Assembly: GCA_963682175.1 (NCBI GenBank)
Contig: OY821775.1
Span: 13,612,501-13,676,500, forward strand
Reading direction: 5' to 3'
Source: Triglochin maritima
Lineage: Eukaryota; Streptophyta; Magnoliopsida; Alismatales; Juncaginaceae
Length of the DNA stretch: 64,000 nt
A program made the position numbers and the translations under genes. Within the stretch, counting starts at the first letter, position 1. Each line of letters begins with the position of its first letter. Below, in pieces: positions 1-16,798 of the stretch. Below the pieces are notes generated by a model. It had not been told where the DNA came from. It saw only the letters and a program-made list of their open reading frames with translations, and did no database searches.

Positions 1-715
1 CTTGAAGATTCATGTTTAGCATTCTGTCTGCAATGTCACTTCCTTTCAAACAAGACATGTTTACCTGCACTAAAAGCAACCTCCGACGTCACAGTTGACG
101 TCGAAAAACATAATAAGTCTTGCGCCATCAATGAGACAAGTGAAAACCTACGTGAGTTCTTTCTCCACCAGTCTAAAATATTAAAAGATTTTAACTCAGT
201 AGTATTTAAGTAAATTTTAGTGTTTAAATATCCAGTTAATTCATTTTGTGTGTGAGTTTGCACTAATTTTGCATTTTTTTTACTTAACCAATTTCATTGG
301 AAGTCGTCGTCATCTGGATCCATAGCAGTTGGAGGTGATTATGATGATGAACTAGAAACATTTGAACCCATTTGATCTACATTATATAGTCTTTCATATT
401 CTTCAAAAAAATTGATTAACAAATGCATACACCTATCTACATGATTTTGGATATTTTTTAATTCATATTTGGATTTTTTTTCAAGAAAACTTGTAAACCA
501 GTAATCTTAAATCTAGGATCCATAATAAAAGGTAAACAAAAACTAAATGGAGAAAGATTCCAATATTTATTAAACTTACCCTCCATTGCATTTAAAATTT
601 CAACAAAACCACCATGTTGCCTATAGTTCGTAAATACTCTAGCAATTGGACGTGATTCATAGATAAATATGTTAGATATGAGGTAATATTATCCACTTAA
701 TCTAGTAGTGAAGGT
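1..715 (-). pseudogene. hAT transposase C-terminal fragment, decayed
   Basis: Read on the minus strand, this is the C-terminal half of a hAT (Ac/Tam3, RICESLEEPER-like) transposase. Visible in order are a stretch like the FNKYW...MDPRFK region of the catalytic fold (about 600-490), a segment with YERLYN (about 400), a Ser- and Asp-rich linker, and the dimerisation region with NELTGYL, ILDWWR and VASEAAFS-like residues (ORF 36-263). It is broken: frames change near 500, and a stop follows ERK at about 36, after which similarity appears to resume in another frame. The window edge cuts the end. The family is clear; activity is not expected. Confidence 0.8.
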
Positions 716-861
716 GAATTCTTTTTAATAAATAATCTAACATAATTTTAAAATTTTCCCAATGTCTGTACCGTCGCCCCAAAAAGGCCGGAAACCCGTT
801 GCCCTCGAGGCAGATCCAACCACACACGGCACAAACATCCATATGAAAAACAATGCCCAAA

Positions 862-1435
862 CGGTCGAACAGAAGACCCCAAACGGTCTACCGAACACCA
901 CTACTATTCCGCAATAAAACCAAAATAATGTCCAACCGGTCGAACGGCAAATGGGCCCCGTTCGACCAAAATCCATCAGTGAATCCTCTCTTGCTCAAAA
1001 AGCATCAACGATCGAACCATCCTAAAATCACGGTCGACCGATTTCCACCAGTAAAACTCACCAACAATCCGCACTACACGGTCGACCGAAACAACTCTTC
1101 GGGTCAACCGACCATTAAGTTAACTTAAGTTCCGGTCGGACGAAGTCAACGAGTGGTCGACCGTTTAGATGGTCAACGCCCCCAACCGACTTACAACAGT
1201 GCTTTCGGTCGACCGGCAAAGGGGACTCGTTCAACCGAAAACACCCAGAGTCTTTTCCCCTTCCTAAAATGCATCACCGGTCGACCACTCCTAGAGTATC
1301 ATCCGACAGGTGCAATGGTTTTTTGCCCGAATCACACTACGCCTGGTCGACCGTTCCAGAGCAGAAAAACTGCTGGAAGGTTCTCGATGAGTCTTTCGGC
1401 CTACCGTCGACCACTCCAATCCTCACAAAGGCTAT
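862..1435. repeat. Cluster of CGGTCGACCG-type palindromes
   Basis: Exact CGGTCGACCG occurs at 1031, 1079 and 1206. Near-matches such as TGGTCGACCG occur at 1153 and 1344, with CGGTCGAAC, CGGTCTACCG and GTCAACCG variants between. Spacing is irregular (about 25-130 bp). The same motif clusters near 25.6, 34.9, 47.1, 49.6 and 54.4 kb. Here its relation to an LTR promoter is unclear: a TATA-like GCTATAAGG lies at about 1430 on the plus strand, while a better TATAAAAGG lies on the minus strand near 1725. Confidence 0.75.
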
Positions 1436-1900
1436 AAGGAGGATTAAACTAAAGCTTGACATACCTTTAAGGCTTGAAGAAGCCTTCGAAGAACCCACGA
1501 AGGTCGCTTCCACGAGCGCCTTCTCTACTCCTCCGGCGCACTCCCCGCTCGCGATCACCTCTACTCCGGCACTCAACGGGGCTTCACCTCGCCTTGCCGT
1601 TCGTCCACTCCACCACGACCCCAAGGCTGGAAGAGGAAGGATTGAGAGAGAGAGAGAGAGAGAGAGAGAAATGCTCGGTAGAGAAAGGAAAAGAGTGAGA
1701 GAGAGAGAGAAATCCAACCTTTTATACCCAAACAAAACCAATCTCAGCCGTCCATCTCAATCCCCTCTAATCCACCACCTAATCACAATTAAACCCATAA
1801 GCAAAGGGTTAGGATGTAACATTATATTTAGGTTAGTGGGTCGTGAAACACCCCCATGTTCGACGGTTTATCCAGTTCAAATTGAAGGTCCATGAGTCCA
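1436..1900 (-). other. LTR-like leader region with GA microsatellites
   Basis: On the minus strand a TATAAAAGG box near 1725 is followed by a GA/CT-rich leader (tracts about 1643-1669 and 1695-1710) and ends in CCTTAAAGGTATG, a splice-donor-like end resembling that of the LTR leader at 46.6 kb (CCTTTAGGTATG). Open frames of 134 and 208 aa occur but are low complexity (Ser/Leu or Arg/Glu runs) and resemble no protein I know. I read this as LTR-derived sequence rather than a gene; no terminal dinucleotides or TSD were found. Confidence 0.4.
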
Positions 1901-1964
1901 ATTGGTATGATGAAAACGTGGGTCCAACGCATTGATTAGAACACTATGGCAGCGTATGTGGTGA

Positions 1965-2171
1965 TAGGGTTGTGCAACTTTCGGTCCGGGTTCGGTCTGG
2001 GTCCCGGGACAAATTCGGTTTTCGGTCCGGTTGGTCCGAACTCGGTCCAAAATCTATTTTTTTCTCTTAAAAATCCAGTCTGGAGTGAACCTGACCGGTC
2101 CGGACCCCGGAGAGCATCCGGGTCCGAGTTCGGTCCGGTCCGATCTGGGTCCGGACTTATGCTCACCCCCA
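1965..2171. mobile_element. hAT-type MITE rich in GGTCCGG motifs
   Basis: The element begins TAGGGTTGTGCAAC and ends GCTCACCCCCA, a weak inverted match. It is filled with CGGTCCGG and GGTCCGA repeats. Flanking 8-mers are TGTGGTGA (1957-1964) and CGCGGTGA (2172-2179), differing only by two T/C transitions. Plant hAT MITEs starting TAGGGGTGAGCA are common. No coding capacity. Confidence 0.65.
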
Positions 2172-2179
2172 CGCGGTGA

Positions 2180-2911
2180 TACCAAATCAACTTCGATCGA
2201 GACAAAAGCCGATGGCACCTGGCCTACTCTTCGTCGTATTATTTTTATAAACTAGAAAGCCAATCTAAACAACTTCTACTCATTGGTCATACACGCAACG
2301 CAAGCAGCAAAACGGTCAAGATGTGCACAAAACTACAAAATGTGCTCGACTTCGGCCATCTATTCCGGCCACCGCCATATCACATAAAACTACGATAGTA
2401 CGAATCTATTGCTTATGTCGTTTTGTTTTTGAATTAGCAACAGGCAATCAGCAGTCATAATCAATTTGGAATTTTCTTCTTTCATCTATACGTTTCTGGT
2501 TATTGCCATTTATGTTTGCTGGATATCGTTTTGAAATTATCAAAGTCCTTTTTGCAGTGAAAACCTCTCAGATTTTTTGTTTTGCATACTTATTGTTACA
2601 CTTTTGCGTATTCTATTTAAGTTTCTATCGAAACGATACATTTGTCCAGTGAAGCAAGGAATACAGAGTTTCTCTCCTTTATGTGGTCCTTTCTGATTCA
2701 TATTAATTAACCAAGATTTTTTGATCTGCCAAAATTCATAAGTTCAATTGACGTGTACTTTTTTGTGAGTAGAACTACTAACATACTAGAAAATCATCCA
2801 ATTAAGTGTTTTACCAAGAAGTGGTGTTAAATGTATGAGTGAAGATTCTAAGAAGTTTGACGAAGAAGATCTAGCAACAAGAATCTTATTGATGGGTGAG
2901 TCAGGACTTGG
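2180..2911. other. Intergenic stretch, no gene recognised
   Basis: AT-rich DNA without a long frame or RNA gene that I recognise. Near its end a short frame opens at 2835 (ATG AGT GAA) and is split by the solo LTR that follows. Across the LTR it would continue from 3660 to a TAA at about 3697, giving a peptide under 40 residues with acidic and Lys-rich composition. This may be chance or a relic exon. Confidence 0.4.
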
Positions 2912-3654
2912 TGTAATATCCTGAATTTTTTAGTTGAGGTAATAATCAAATATCTTAATGGACTAATTAAGATTGTTGGATGATTGTGTGGTTTTAGGAG
3001 AAGATGAAATTTTGAGAAGAATATTGAGAAGAAAAAGATGGAGATTTTGAGGCAAGTACTGATTCGTTATTCTTCAGTTTCATATCATGTATGTCTATCT
3101 TGATATTCGTAGTTGCATGCATGTTGAGCATTAATATTGATTTTATGGATATGCATATGATTGCATGGTGGTGTTTCGGTCGACATGTCATGTGGCTGTG
3201 TGTATGTTTCTGGCAGAGCAACTTAGGAAAGAGCTGCCTAGCGGACAGCGTGGAGCCACCCGAGAGAGGAAAGGGCTGCCTGTCGTTAGTGTGGAGCTAC
3301 CAGGTGTGCGTCTGACTGATTGATAGATTTCAGAAGCACAGGATGTGGTCGAATCCGAATGGGGGTTTCAGATTGTTATGCATACATATTATTTGTGATG
3401 CATGTCTCTTGATTGTGCTCATTGACTGAACGTCATATTCTATGTTATTTTCCACATGATTATGATTCTGATTGATTGATGGTTGGTACTTGCGGGCTGT
3501 CGAGCTCACAAATTGTTGATTATATTTTTCAGATTAATTATAGACCTATCAGATGGATTTAAATATCAGAGTGCGCAGCGGTCAGGATCGTGGATCGTAT
3601 CTTAACGCACCGGGTTCAGACGGGTGATCAGTTGTCCGGGCTCGGGGCATTACA
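2912..3654. mobile_element. Solo LTR, 743 bp, TSD CTTGG
   Basis: The sequence starts TGTAATATCC and ends GGGGCATTACA, so it has TG...CA ends within a short terminal inverted repeat. It is flanked by identical 5-bp direct repeats CTTGG (2907-2911 and 3655-3659). That is the footprint of an LTR retrotransposon reduced to one LTR by recombination. TGTAA...TTACA ends are usual in plant Gypsy LTRs, but superfamily is not proven. No primer-binding site or internal region is adjacent. Confidence 0.88.
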
Positions 3655-4136
3655 CTTGGAGGGTCAAATGAAAACTCCAAAGTCTTGATCCAATAAAGTA
3701 ATATTATTTTGAGTACGTAGTTGGTTCCTAATAATCGTAGAATTCAAGATGACCGTGGTTGAAAATAAAACTTGCACTCCAGAAGGTGCTTTCTTCAAAA
3801 TCTCCAATAAAAATTAATAACTCCATTCCCATTGGCCATTTCCCACCAATTCAACGACTCCAATAAGGCAACAACAACAACAATAATAATTATTATTATT
3901 ATAATAATTATTATTATTACAAGGGAATTAAATTAATTAAATTAAATTAACAATAAATAAACCAATATAATACAAAATTACCCCCCAACCAACGAACCAA
4001 CCCCAAACCAAAAGCCTCCACAGAGCCGAAAAAAAGAAAAGAAAAAGAAGCGAAAAGCGAAGAAAACCCCCAAATCTCGATCGTCTCGTTCATCTTCATC
4101 TCTCGAAACCCTAATCCGATCCGATCGGGCCCGAGG
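3655..4136 (+). other. PP2A upstream region with AAC/AAT microsatellite
   Basis: The stretch before the PP2A start codon holds a compound AAC/AAT/ATT microsatellite at about 3871-3920, then an A-rich and CT-rich leader rich in AAACCC-type motifs typical of plant 5'UTRs. I see no convincing TATA box within the last 100 bases, which fits a housekeeping promoter. Confidence 0.5.
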
Positions 4137-8162
<4,026 letters not shown>

Positions 8163-9901
8163 TCATCTTCTCAATGCTCTCATCTTTGTGTTTGTTCAGC
8201 ACGGGGATTTTCCTGTAGATGCGTTTCGAGAACAAGGATTTTTGGCTAGCGGACTGATTACACCAGTGTCGTCATTCTTTGTTTGGACATATTCTGCGAC
8301 TACCTGTATGCTTATGCTTCCCAGCCTAGGGAATTATGATGGTGCTTTTGTTGTGTATTGACTCTCTATTCCTATTTCAAAGAAGAAAATGAAGTTGAAG
8401 CGGCCACAAGCTTACAACAAGATGCGTATTCAAATCAAAGTCAATGCTGCAGAAATTCCAATAGTAAGCCGTTCAGTAGCATCTTCTGTCTTCCTATAAT
8501 TTGTATGACCAATTTCATGTGAATCAGTAGTTAACTTGCCTACACTTTGGAACAGTTTGACCACCTTCCTTTACAAGAATTCATTTCCTTCATGCTTGGT
8601 GTTTGCTATTCTTGGTATTGTTGATTATTAGTCTTATGCCCAGAAATGGAGAACGAGCTTGAGACGAATGACAGCTGATGTGGTGTTTGTGGGAAAATCT
8701 GACATGTTTCTAAAAATTTCTGAAAATACATATTGGTTATTTATTCAAGTGTTTAATATTTTGGTTTATAAATCTACTCCACGGAATTTTCTTGTTATTA
8801 AAATGGCATTTTCGTCCGGTAATCGCTGATGACATGTCGCATGAATATCACGATGATGGCTGCTGTTGTGTGGTTTCTTTATCTTACCGACATTTGAACG
8901 ATCGCTGCGTTCACAAAACGAAGACGAAATTTTAAAGCTTGTTTTCTTGAAATTTACATCGTTCACAAGAAGGAAATTTTGCGTTCGAAAGTCACTTGAG
9001 GTGTTTTTAGTAACCACGTAGACAACAACCTAGAGGTTCTTAGTTTTTGACATGCGTATGCACCATGTCCGTGATGTCATCCTTTGTAGATGTGTTATTT
9101 GAAATTAGGATTAATCACGGTTTATTCGTTTGAATTAAGTCTTGTTTTCACTTTGTATTCTTGAACTTAAAAATATGACGGTTAGTACTTTCAAACATAA
9201 GTTTTGTAATACTTTATCTCTTGAACTTTAAAAAATAATTATTTATCCACTTATTTGTCATTATTTTTGAAATTTTAGGCGGGTATATCCAACACTCTTT
9301 ATCCTAACTAAGGTATAAGAATGCGGGATGCGAATTAGATACGGTAAGACACCGCATCTCTTACATGCAGGATTCAAATACAATGCTGGTGCATATGCGG
9401 TTTGTAATTTAATGATTAAATGATATTAGTAATATACATAACATGAATATTATGTTAATTTCTAACATAATATTTTTGTTAATTTAATGATTAATACTTG
9501 AATTGTGATTTAATTATGATTATACTTGAATTGTTTGTATTATACTTGTAAGGTTGTAAATTATACTTGAATTGTTTGTATTATACTTGCTTGTATTATA
9601 AGCTTGTATTCACGATTTTCTCTTGAATCGTTTGTGTTATATGTATTCAATGCACTGATTTAATCTCTTTAGCTTAGGAAAAGTGAGTATTTCGTGTATA
9701 ACATACCCTTTTTGTTAGTAGTTTTGATATTCATTTGTTTTTCTGAGAAAAAATAAAAAAGTTAAATAATAACCCGTCAGACCCACATAACCCGTCCACC
9801 TACCGACATAACTTATGCAGGACGGGTAGCGGTGGGGCAAAAACTCATCGTGCATGCAAATTTTGAATTTTGGTACGAGTAGCCTTTAAACGGACGACTT
9901 A
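8163..9901. other. PP2A 3' flank and intergenic DNA
   Basis: The first few hundred bases are probably PP2A 3'UTR; no polyadenylation site can be fixed by eye. Further on the DNA is AT-rich, with a local repeat of TTATACTTGAATTGTTTGTA in two to three copies at about 9510-9600. No gene is recognised. Confidence 0.4.
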
Positions 9902-10474
9902 GAGCACCCTTAGGGGGGTCATCTGCCCGGATGACCCCCGACGACCGCGATCGTGGGACGAGAGTGACTTGGTCGTTGATTGGGTTGTGCCAAGTGGCCC
10001 AACCCGGTTGGGCGGGGTTTTTTTTTGATTTTTTTGTTTCGGTATTTGTTTTAATAATTATGGGTTTATATTTTGATAAATAGTTAGTATTTAAATAATT
10101 TTATTTGATATTTTGATAATAATTAGGGTTAGAATTTATTGTATTTTGATAACGCTAGATTTTCAAGATCCAAAAAATTTATCAGAAACTTAACAGGGTC
10201 ATCCGCCCCGTCGGGGTAAGCATAAGACGTATGTGTAATGTAAATATAAATGTTTTTCTAAATTGATTATTAATGTTTTAGTTAAATATAAATAATTTTG
10301 GAATAAAATAAAAATTGAGAAGAAAATTAATGATGTGAAGAAAAGAGAGTGAGATGACCTAACTCATTGTTAATGAGTAAATAGTGAGGAAAAAATACGA
10401 AGTTTAGTCATGATAACGTGGGAAGAATGAGAAAGAAAATAAATGATCTATTTCTTCTTTCGCTGTGGGTGCTC
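9902..10474. mobile_element. Harbinger/Tourist-type MITE, TSD TTA
   Basis: Ends are GAGCACCC and GGGTGCTC (inverted), flanked on both sides by TTA (9899-9901, 10475-10477), the target preference of PIF/Harbinger elements. The interior is 573 bp, AT-rich in its right half, with GGGTCATC(T/C)GCCC in two places (about 9917 and 10196). No transposase. The exact terminal repeat is only 8 bp, so the call is moderate. Confidence 0.6.
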
Positions 10475-10815
10475 TTATAGCCATGAGAAAGCCATTTATG
10501 TGGATTCTTTTTACCGCCAAGGAAATGTCAACCGTATCCTTGAATAGATTTCACAAACAAGTATTGATCTTTCGTACAAGCACATTTGACGAAGTGACCT
10601 TACATGAACAACAAAGGTTGGCAAAATAAAATAAAATGTAAATACTTGGGGAAGCCTCAATCCCTTGGAATCATATCCATTGGCTTTTTCACAACACCGG
10701 AAACTTGAAATCTTAACTTTACTGTGTAGATCCGCGAGAAGAGAAGACAACATGGAATTCTCAATTTGGACCCCTCTCTTCCGGAGGCAAATCATCATGG
10801 TAAGTTGGAGGAGTA

Positions 10816-13800
10816 TCAAGTCTCCATCCATGCTAGAGATCCCACTAACAAGAACCGGTTGGGAAGATCACCAGGGCATGGCGCGAGATATGTTATTTTT
10901 TTCCTGTTGAAGTTCATGTTGGTTAGTAATAGTCAGGTGGAATTATGAAATTTCGAGAAAAGAATGAATAGTGAAAAGAATAGAGGATTGTACCTATGGT
11001 TGTCTATATCTGTTATATAAATGAATCCAGCAACATTGCTGTGAAACATCAGTCAAGCATTGTTGTTAATCCAGAATAAGAAAACAAAGCAATCCTCATT
11101 GCAAAGAAGCAATTAGTATAGCAACAAAGCATCCGACACAGAATAAAGCGGCATTCATAGTTACCTAGATATTATCTGATCGATTTCTTTGGCATAGGAA
11201 ACTGCAAGAACTGAATGCAGCAGATCATCCTTTATGGCTACTGGTACAATACGAGTAGGATCAGCTGCAGGCTCTGCACCAATTGGAAGAGCCGAACGTG
11301 GAGCTTGAGGTCCACCACCAATTCTGAAGACAGAGAAGTCACTGAAATTTGCAATATTTGAGTGCGGACAGAGATCATTAGCAAGCCCATAGAAGTATTC
11401 CTGCAAAATGTTATAAAATCTCAATTTCCCTAAAAAATTCAAAGGCAACATATAGATACGGTGCAATTTTCTATAGCCACAAAAACATAAGAGAACACAT
11501 GCAATATGTAGATTAATGACTACTTCATGAAGCACAATTGAAAAGGAAAATAAAATAAAATAAAATGGAAGGGTTCTACCTAGTGCCTATTCAAGGATGA
11601 GTTTTTGTATTAGTTAATTAATGCAATTGCTTCATCTCATCTGGCATCATTTTCTTACCGAACCCAACGAACAAGGTCGTAAGGGGTATGTCTTGGTCTC
11701 TTGGATGCACTGACCAGCTACCACACTAGTAATGAAATGAAACACATAGGAGGTTAATTTAGTAAGTAGTAAGATCCAAGGTATGCAAGAAACGTTTTAT
11801 ACCATGGCATTATCTTGTCCTAAGTCCACTGGTGTAAAGAGAGATCAATTGTCCATAAATAATCCGTTTGTGTTCCTTTTTTAAGGATATTGATATAATA
11901 TTCTTTGTCTAGGTTGATACAGATAAGTAAATTAATTTTTTAATTTTTTAAGTTTATTGTGATTACAAATAGGGGTACTGATATTGAATCTTGATCCACG
12001 TCTCTTTTTTCAAGAAACATATTACCAAGTAGAGAGATAGAAGTTGAACTTTGGTTTTTGGAGTTTCTACTCAAGGTTTAACCAGTTAATATATATGTCA
12101 TACTTATATGTTAATACTGTAAACATATAACCAATATTAAATTGAGCAATCTTATAATATATTAAAAAAAAATTTGTTTATATTGTATATATACATATAT
12201 GAGTTCTACCCACACCAGTTTATGGAATATTTATTTTATCAATATACATTTTCTAAAAGATATACACATCTCAGATGCCCAGGTGATCTGTATCATAATT
12301 ATATCTGTATCAGGAAAATGGATACGAAATTGGAAATACCTACATCAGCTTTATATTTGGTGTTGTTGCACCTTTATTTTTGTCACATCGAAAGGCATGA
12401 AAAACAGTACTTATGATACAATGTACCAATGTCCCAATAAACATACCCTCATCCTGCTGTTCCTGGACTGCTGACGTATTTTGGAACTCCTAGATACAAC
12501 ACCTCCAGATTTATGAAGCTTCACAATGTCCTTGCCCGTGAAAACACCTTTTAGCATACTCCACAGTTTCTCCTGCAAAGTGCAAACGGATGTATCAATA
12601 TCATTACCATCACAAATAGAGTATGTAAGACATGCACCAACATGTTCACCTCACCTAACGAAAAAAGCAACTGCTAATTTGTAGCAATTATGTCAGTACT
12701 TCTCATATGATAATGGTCATTATACTTTTAAATCTAGATCAGCTAAAACCCCAAAAAGCTCCATGGGAAGCAACCTCGTGGACCTAAGTAAATTAGCGAT
12801 CAGATCTTAAAAGTTTATACTAGATAAATCAGTCCCACGGACAAATGAACTTAATTTTACTATTTGAGCTGAATAGAAAATTATTCCCACGTGTATTAAC
12901 CAACAAATACAAAATGATTGGTGAACATCTATATGAAACTGTAATATTCATTCTCCCTGCAAATAAAGAATGTAATTCTTGATAAAGAGATTCTTTCACC
13001 AATCAAGTAGCATGGAATAAAAACAATAATCATGCCATATACACTTCAAAGCCATAATGTTGTATACCCATTTACTACAAAGTCATACCTGTCCCAAAAC
13101 CAAAACCACATCCGCATCAAAAGCATCTATTGCATGAAGCAACAACTGCATGAAGAGAACAATAAAAGGGATAAGTTGCATTTTGTAAAATGCTGTGGAT
13201 AACAAAACAAACTGCACCTAACATAACCAGATGAAAAACCATGCAACATTTCTCCAGATCAAAAACTACCTCGTAACCAAGCCCTTCTACCCACCCCATG
13301 GTGTTGATAACCATGCCAGCAGCTCTAGACTCAGCATTGCCAGCTAATTGCTTTTCTAGTGTTTGAGCAAGTTCCTTCACAATTACTTTATATAATTCTG
13401 CATTAGCACTGTATAGAAGTATTTCTCTTACAAATTTACAAAGAAAAACAAATCATACAACAACGAATTTTTTACTACTATCAGTAATAAAAGATCAACA
13501 AATCTTCATGTACAAGTACAACCTATAATAATTGAATGGTACCAAGTCGAATAACTAAAAGGGCAGGCACAAAGATGCAATTACCTGGGTGTTGTGTGGC
13601 CATAAAAGTAAACAAAAGGCATGTCGAGTGGAATCCCTTCAACTGGGTCTATAGGCATTTCAATTGGTGTGGCCGAAATGCAACCAGGAATAGTAATAGA
13701 CCCCTGACCAATATCCAAGTCCACATATGTTGGCTTCCATCCTCGCTTGGAAGACCAACTGAGAAGCATTTTGGACAAACTGCTTTTACCCGAATCTGTA

Positions 13801-16639
13801 GGTCCAACAACAATAACTCTTGGGCCCTAGGAAGTATGATCAATAGGACAAAATACTTATTTCATGAAGAAAAAATCCACAAACACAAAGAATATTGTTT
13901 CATTGAAAATAAGGTGTTACAATAAAGGAAATAAATGAAGATTCTGCATTCAGGCTTTTTTAGTTGCTTTTATGGATACATGTCATACTCAAGAGAACAT
14001 GCGTATAAACCAAAGTCACACTCTAATAGATAACATCTTGTCCAGCTAACAAATGCACTTATAAATAGTACCTTTGATGACTCTTTATCATTGCCTTGAG
14101 ATTCTTTCGCACGAGCTCTTCGTCCCTCAAGTATGGCATGGACATTTACATAGCTCACCATAGGAGTCTAAATAATATAGGACTACATGAAAAATGCCTG
14201 GACAACAAGAGCAGTGATGAAATAAATGCTTTTAAGAGAGTAGTCCTAGACCTCATCTGCAACATACGCAAGTTCACTCTTTCCTTCAAGATCAATTGTA
14301 GCTCCATGCCAAGTAAAAATCTAAAGAATAGCATTGAGAAACCAAGTGAGGAATTGCTCGTATATAGCTATGTAAGACAAAAAAATTGCAAGTTTCCTGG
14401 GCCAAACCTACATTATAACCCATGCTGCAGTCAGAAGCTACTAACTAATGTGTACACAAAATGTGTTGTTTTTTCCTTGATTGGTTACACAGTATGTGTT
14501 GTTTTTTTCTTGATTGGTTACACAGTATGTGTTGTTAGTCTGGGGGTTCTGAAAATCCGTCGACTCATTTTCATTGGGATTAAAAGAACCGTATACAGCT
14601 CATGGAAGACACATATTCAAATGTTGAGGAATACATATGAGGTAACAACAGTTTTCATAACAAGTTAACAACTTTGTGCTTTTCTTGGTTCCACTAGGCG
14701 TCAATTGTGATCCACAAGAATGAACATGATACCACTATTTCCTACGTGTAGAAGTTGATGAGTAATTGATTATTTTCTCAATAAGTCAAGATTGTTAGGT
14801 GTCTCGACTATGGTTTAGGTACTTAATAACTATCTTGCATTGCTATTTTAGACAATAAACATGCCATTGAATGGAGCAATTCGTGCCAGGGACAAAAGGC
14901 AGTAACACCTTAAGAGGTATTTGTGCAATTTGAATTTCGTGTAAAACTTCCATCCTCGAGTCTTAGGTGCAAGAACTCCTAAGGTGTCAAAGACTTCTAT
15001 TTCCAAGAACTTCTCATGCACACCTTTGTGGCACACAGTGCATGCTTTACATGGAAGCATGACCATTAGGTACCTCAACAATTTGGTGGAGGTGAAAGAG
15101 TGATGTGTTATATACTCATGCACTCTCAAATCTTTAAGGAGTCACTTCACCAAAATAGGTTGTGTTAACGGCTCAAGCAAAGAAAACACAATCCTCACTA
15201 TCATCATCTAAGAGACTCATGCTCTCACCTTATGCTGAGACAAAGTTTTAAAAAAACTAACCATTACTTTCTTCCTTCCTACCGTCTCTAAATAATCAAA
15301 AACTACTCATAACATAGGAGTTTGATCCAACACTGCATGTTGGTCCAAGTTGACCTCAATGTCCATCCGATTTTGTAGTAAGTACATCAGTTTCTCTCCA
15401 GCAAACCAAGTACCATTTCTTTTGCAACCATTATTGGATTCCTCACAATCAAATCAGGGACAAGTACCAAGACTCAAACCATCATATAAATTCACTGCAA
15501 TGAGTTTCATAAAAATAAAATAGAATCGCAACAACTTCTTATGTCCACTTGGAAGTTGGAACAACATTAGTATGATACTATTCTACACTTGTGTGATTGG
15601 TTTAACAGAAAATTATAAGCGTGGGAATTGGATTTCTAATATGGCTTCTTGGCGATTGCTTTGCAATAACATTTTAAAAGTTCTAGAATTAGAGTTGCGG
15701 CACTTCCAAAATTTGCACTCAAGAGGGGTTTCCCCACTTCCACCATGTTATGGGTTTGCCAAGAGAGGAAGAAAACTTCAAAACTCCAGTTCAATGACTT
15801 GCACGGAATTTAGGATGCAATTGGTTTGCTAGAAAAAAAAATGGAAGTGAGGGAACTAGACTTCCCGAACAAATTCTGTTGATTGCTTTGCAGAAAAATT
15901 TAACGAAATTCTTGAGTTCTACAACCATATAATTTTGTACTTGTGATGACCTATTCTACTTCCAGTCTGAAATGAAAGGAAATCATGGAATTAGAGTTCC
16001 AAAAATTCTTTGACTTCCCCAAACCAATCTTAGAGTAGAAATAAGAGAAATTATTCCAAATATAAATTTACAAGTTTCTGAAACTCCGGAACTGAACTTT
16101 CAGAAGTTCATTGAATTTTCCTGCAAACCAATAGTTAGAAAACATTCTTAAAGTCCAATTCCTCTACTTGTAAGTTGTTTTCCTAGAAACGAATCACATC
16201 CTAAAACCAAGGAAAATCCAATTCCCTCTATCAAAACTCAAAAGTCACTCCTCGTCATAACACAAAAAATCATAATTTTTCACATTTCAACATAAAACAT
16301 ATCACCCTACGAATCACCGGAACTTCGTGCAAAACCAATCTTCCCAAACTCAACCAACCCACAACCTCCGTTCGTTGACGCCTTTTTTTTCTCGACTAAA
16401 AAGAAAATTCGGTGAAAATGCGGAAAGAAGAGAGAGGGAATTACGGCGAACTTGTGGTGAGGAGGGAAGGAGATCCAGTTCTCGGGAGGGAGTTCGGTGC
16501 CGAAGATCTCGGCGGTGCCGGAGACGAGGCGGATCCGGATGGGGCTCCGATCCACCTCCACCCGGAGCTCGCTCTCCTTTGCCAGCTCGAACTTCCTGAC
16601 CCCCACCACCGCCGCCGCTCCGGCCACCAACGACGACAT
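10816..16639 (-). CDS. CLP1: CLP1 polynucleotide 5'-hydroxyl kinase / pre-mRNA 3'-end processing factor
   Basis: Ten exons on the minus strand (transcript order): 16639-16445, 14320-14252, 14167-14072, 13826-13585, 13408-13270, 13145-13089, 12572-12447, 11400-11165, 11038-10994, 10903-10816. All junctions are GT-AG with matching phases, giving 430 aa, close to known Clp1 lengths (about 425-445). The N-terminal domain has ELRVEV and GTAEIFGTELPP. The P-loop GPTDSGKSS is at about 128-136, followed by VDLDIGQGSITIPG and the plant-like IGGGPQAPRSALP. Clp1 works with Pcf11 in cleavage factor II for mRNA 3' ends and can phosphorylate RNA 5'-OH ends; the Arabidopsis counterparts are CLPS3 and CLPS5. 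The catalytic P-loop Lys is present. Intron 1 is the longest (about 2.1 kb). Exon 1 is GC-rich. Confidence 0.95.
14462..14535. repeat. 33-bp tandem repeat in CLP1 intron 1
   Basis: Two full and one partial copies of a 33-bp unit beginning TGTGTTGTTTTTT and containing GATTGGTTACACAG lie in the first intron of CLP1. Copies start at 14462, 14495 and 14528. They are nearly identical, so the duplication is recent. No function is suggested. Confidence 0.8.
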
Positions 16640-16798
16640 TGTTGTTGTCTCGGCCGTGCGAAAACCCCCGATTCTGTTTGGGGTTTTGGCTCTTGCTGAC
16701 AGGACACCTGGTGGAGTCTATATTAGAACTCGACTTGGAAGCATGAGTACCAGGTTCGTTTGATACAGTGAAACTCATCTAATCTGGTCCATCGCTAA

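Noticed and set aside
737..1128. Open frames of 79-94 aa on both strands
   Set aside because: They run through the palindrome cluster, overlap on opposite strands and show no known domain.
1269..1895. 208-aa plus-strand and 134-aa minus-strand frames
   Set aside because: Low-complexity Arg/Glu and Ser/Leu runs come from the GA microsatellite; the region looks LTR-derived.
2912..3654. 74-91 aa frames as genes
   Set aside because: They lie wholly inside a solo LTR defined by TG...CA ends and a 5-bp TSD.
16327..16778. Several overlapping 88-142 aa frames
   Set aside because: They are alternative-frame readings of the GC-rich CLP1 first exon and its surroundings.
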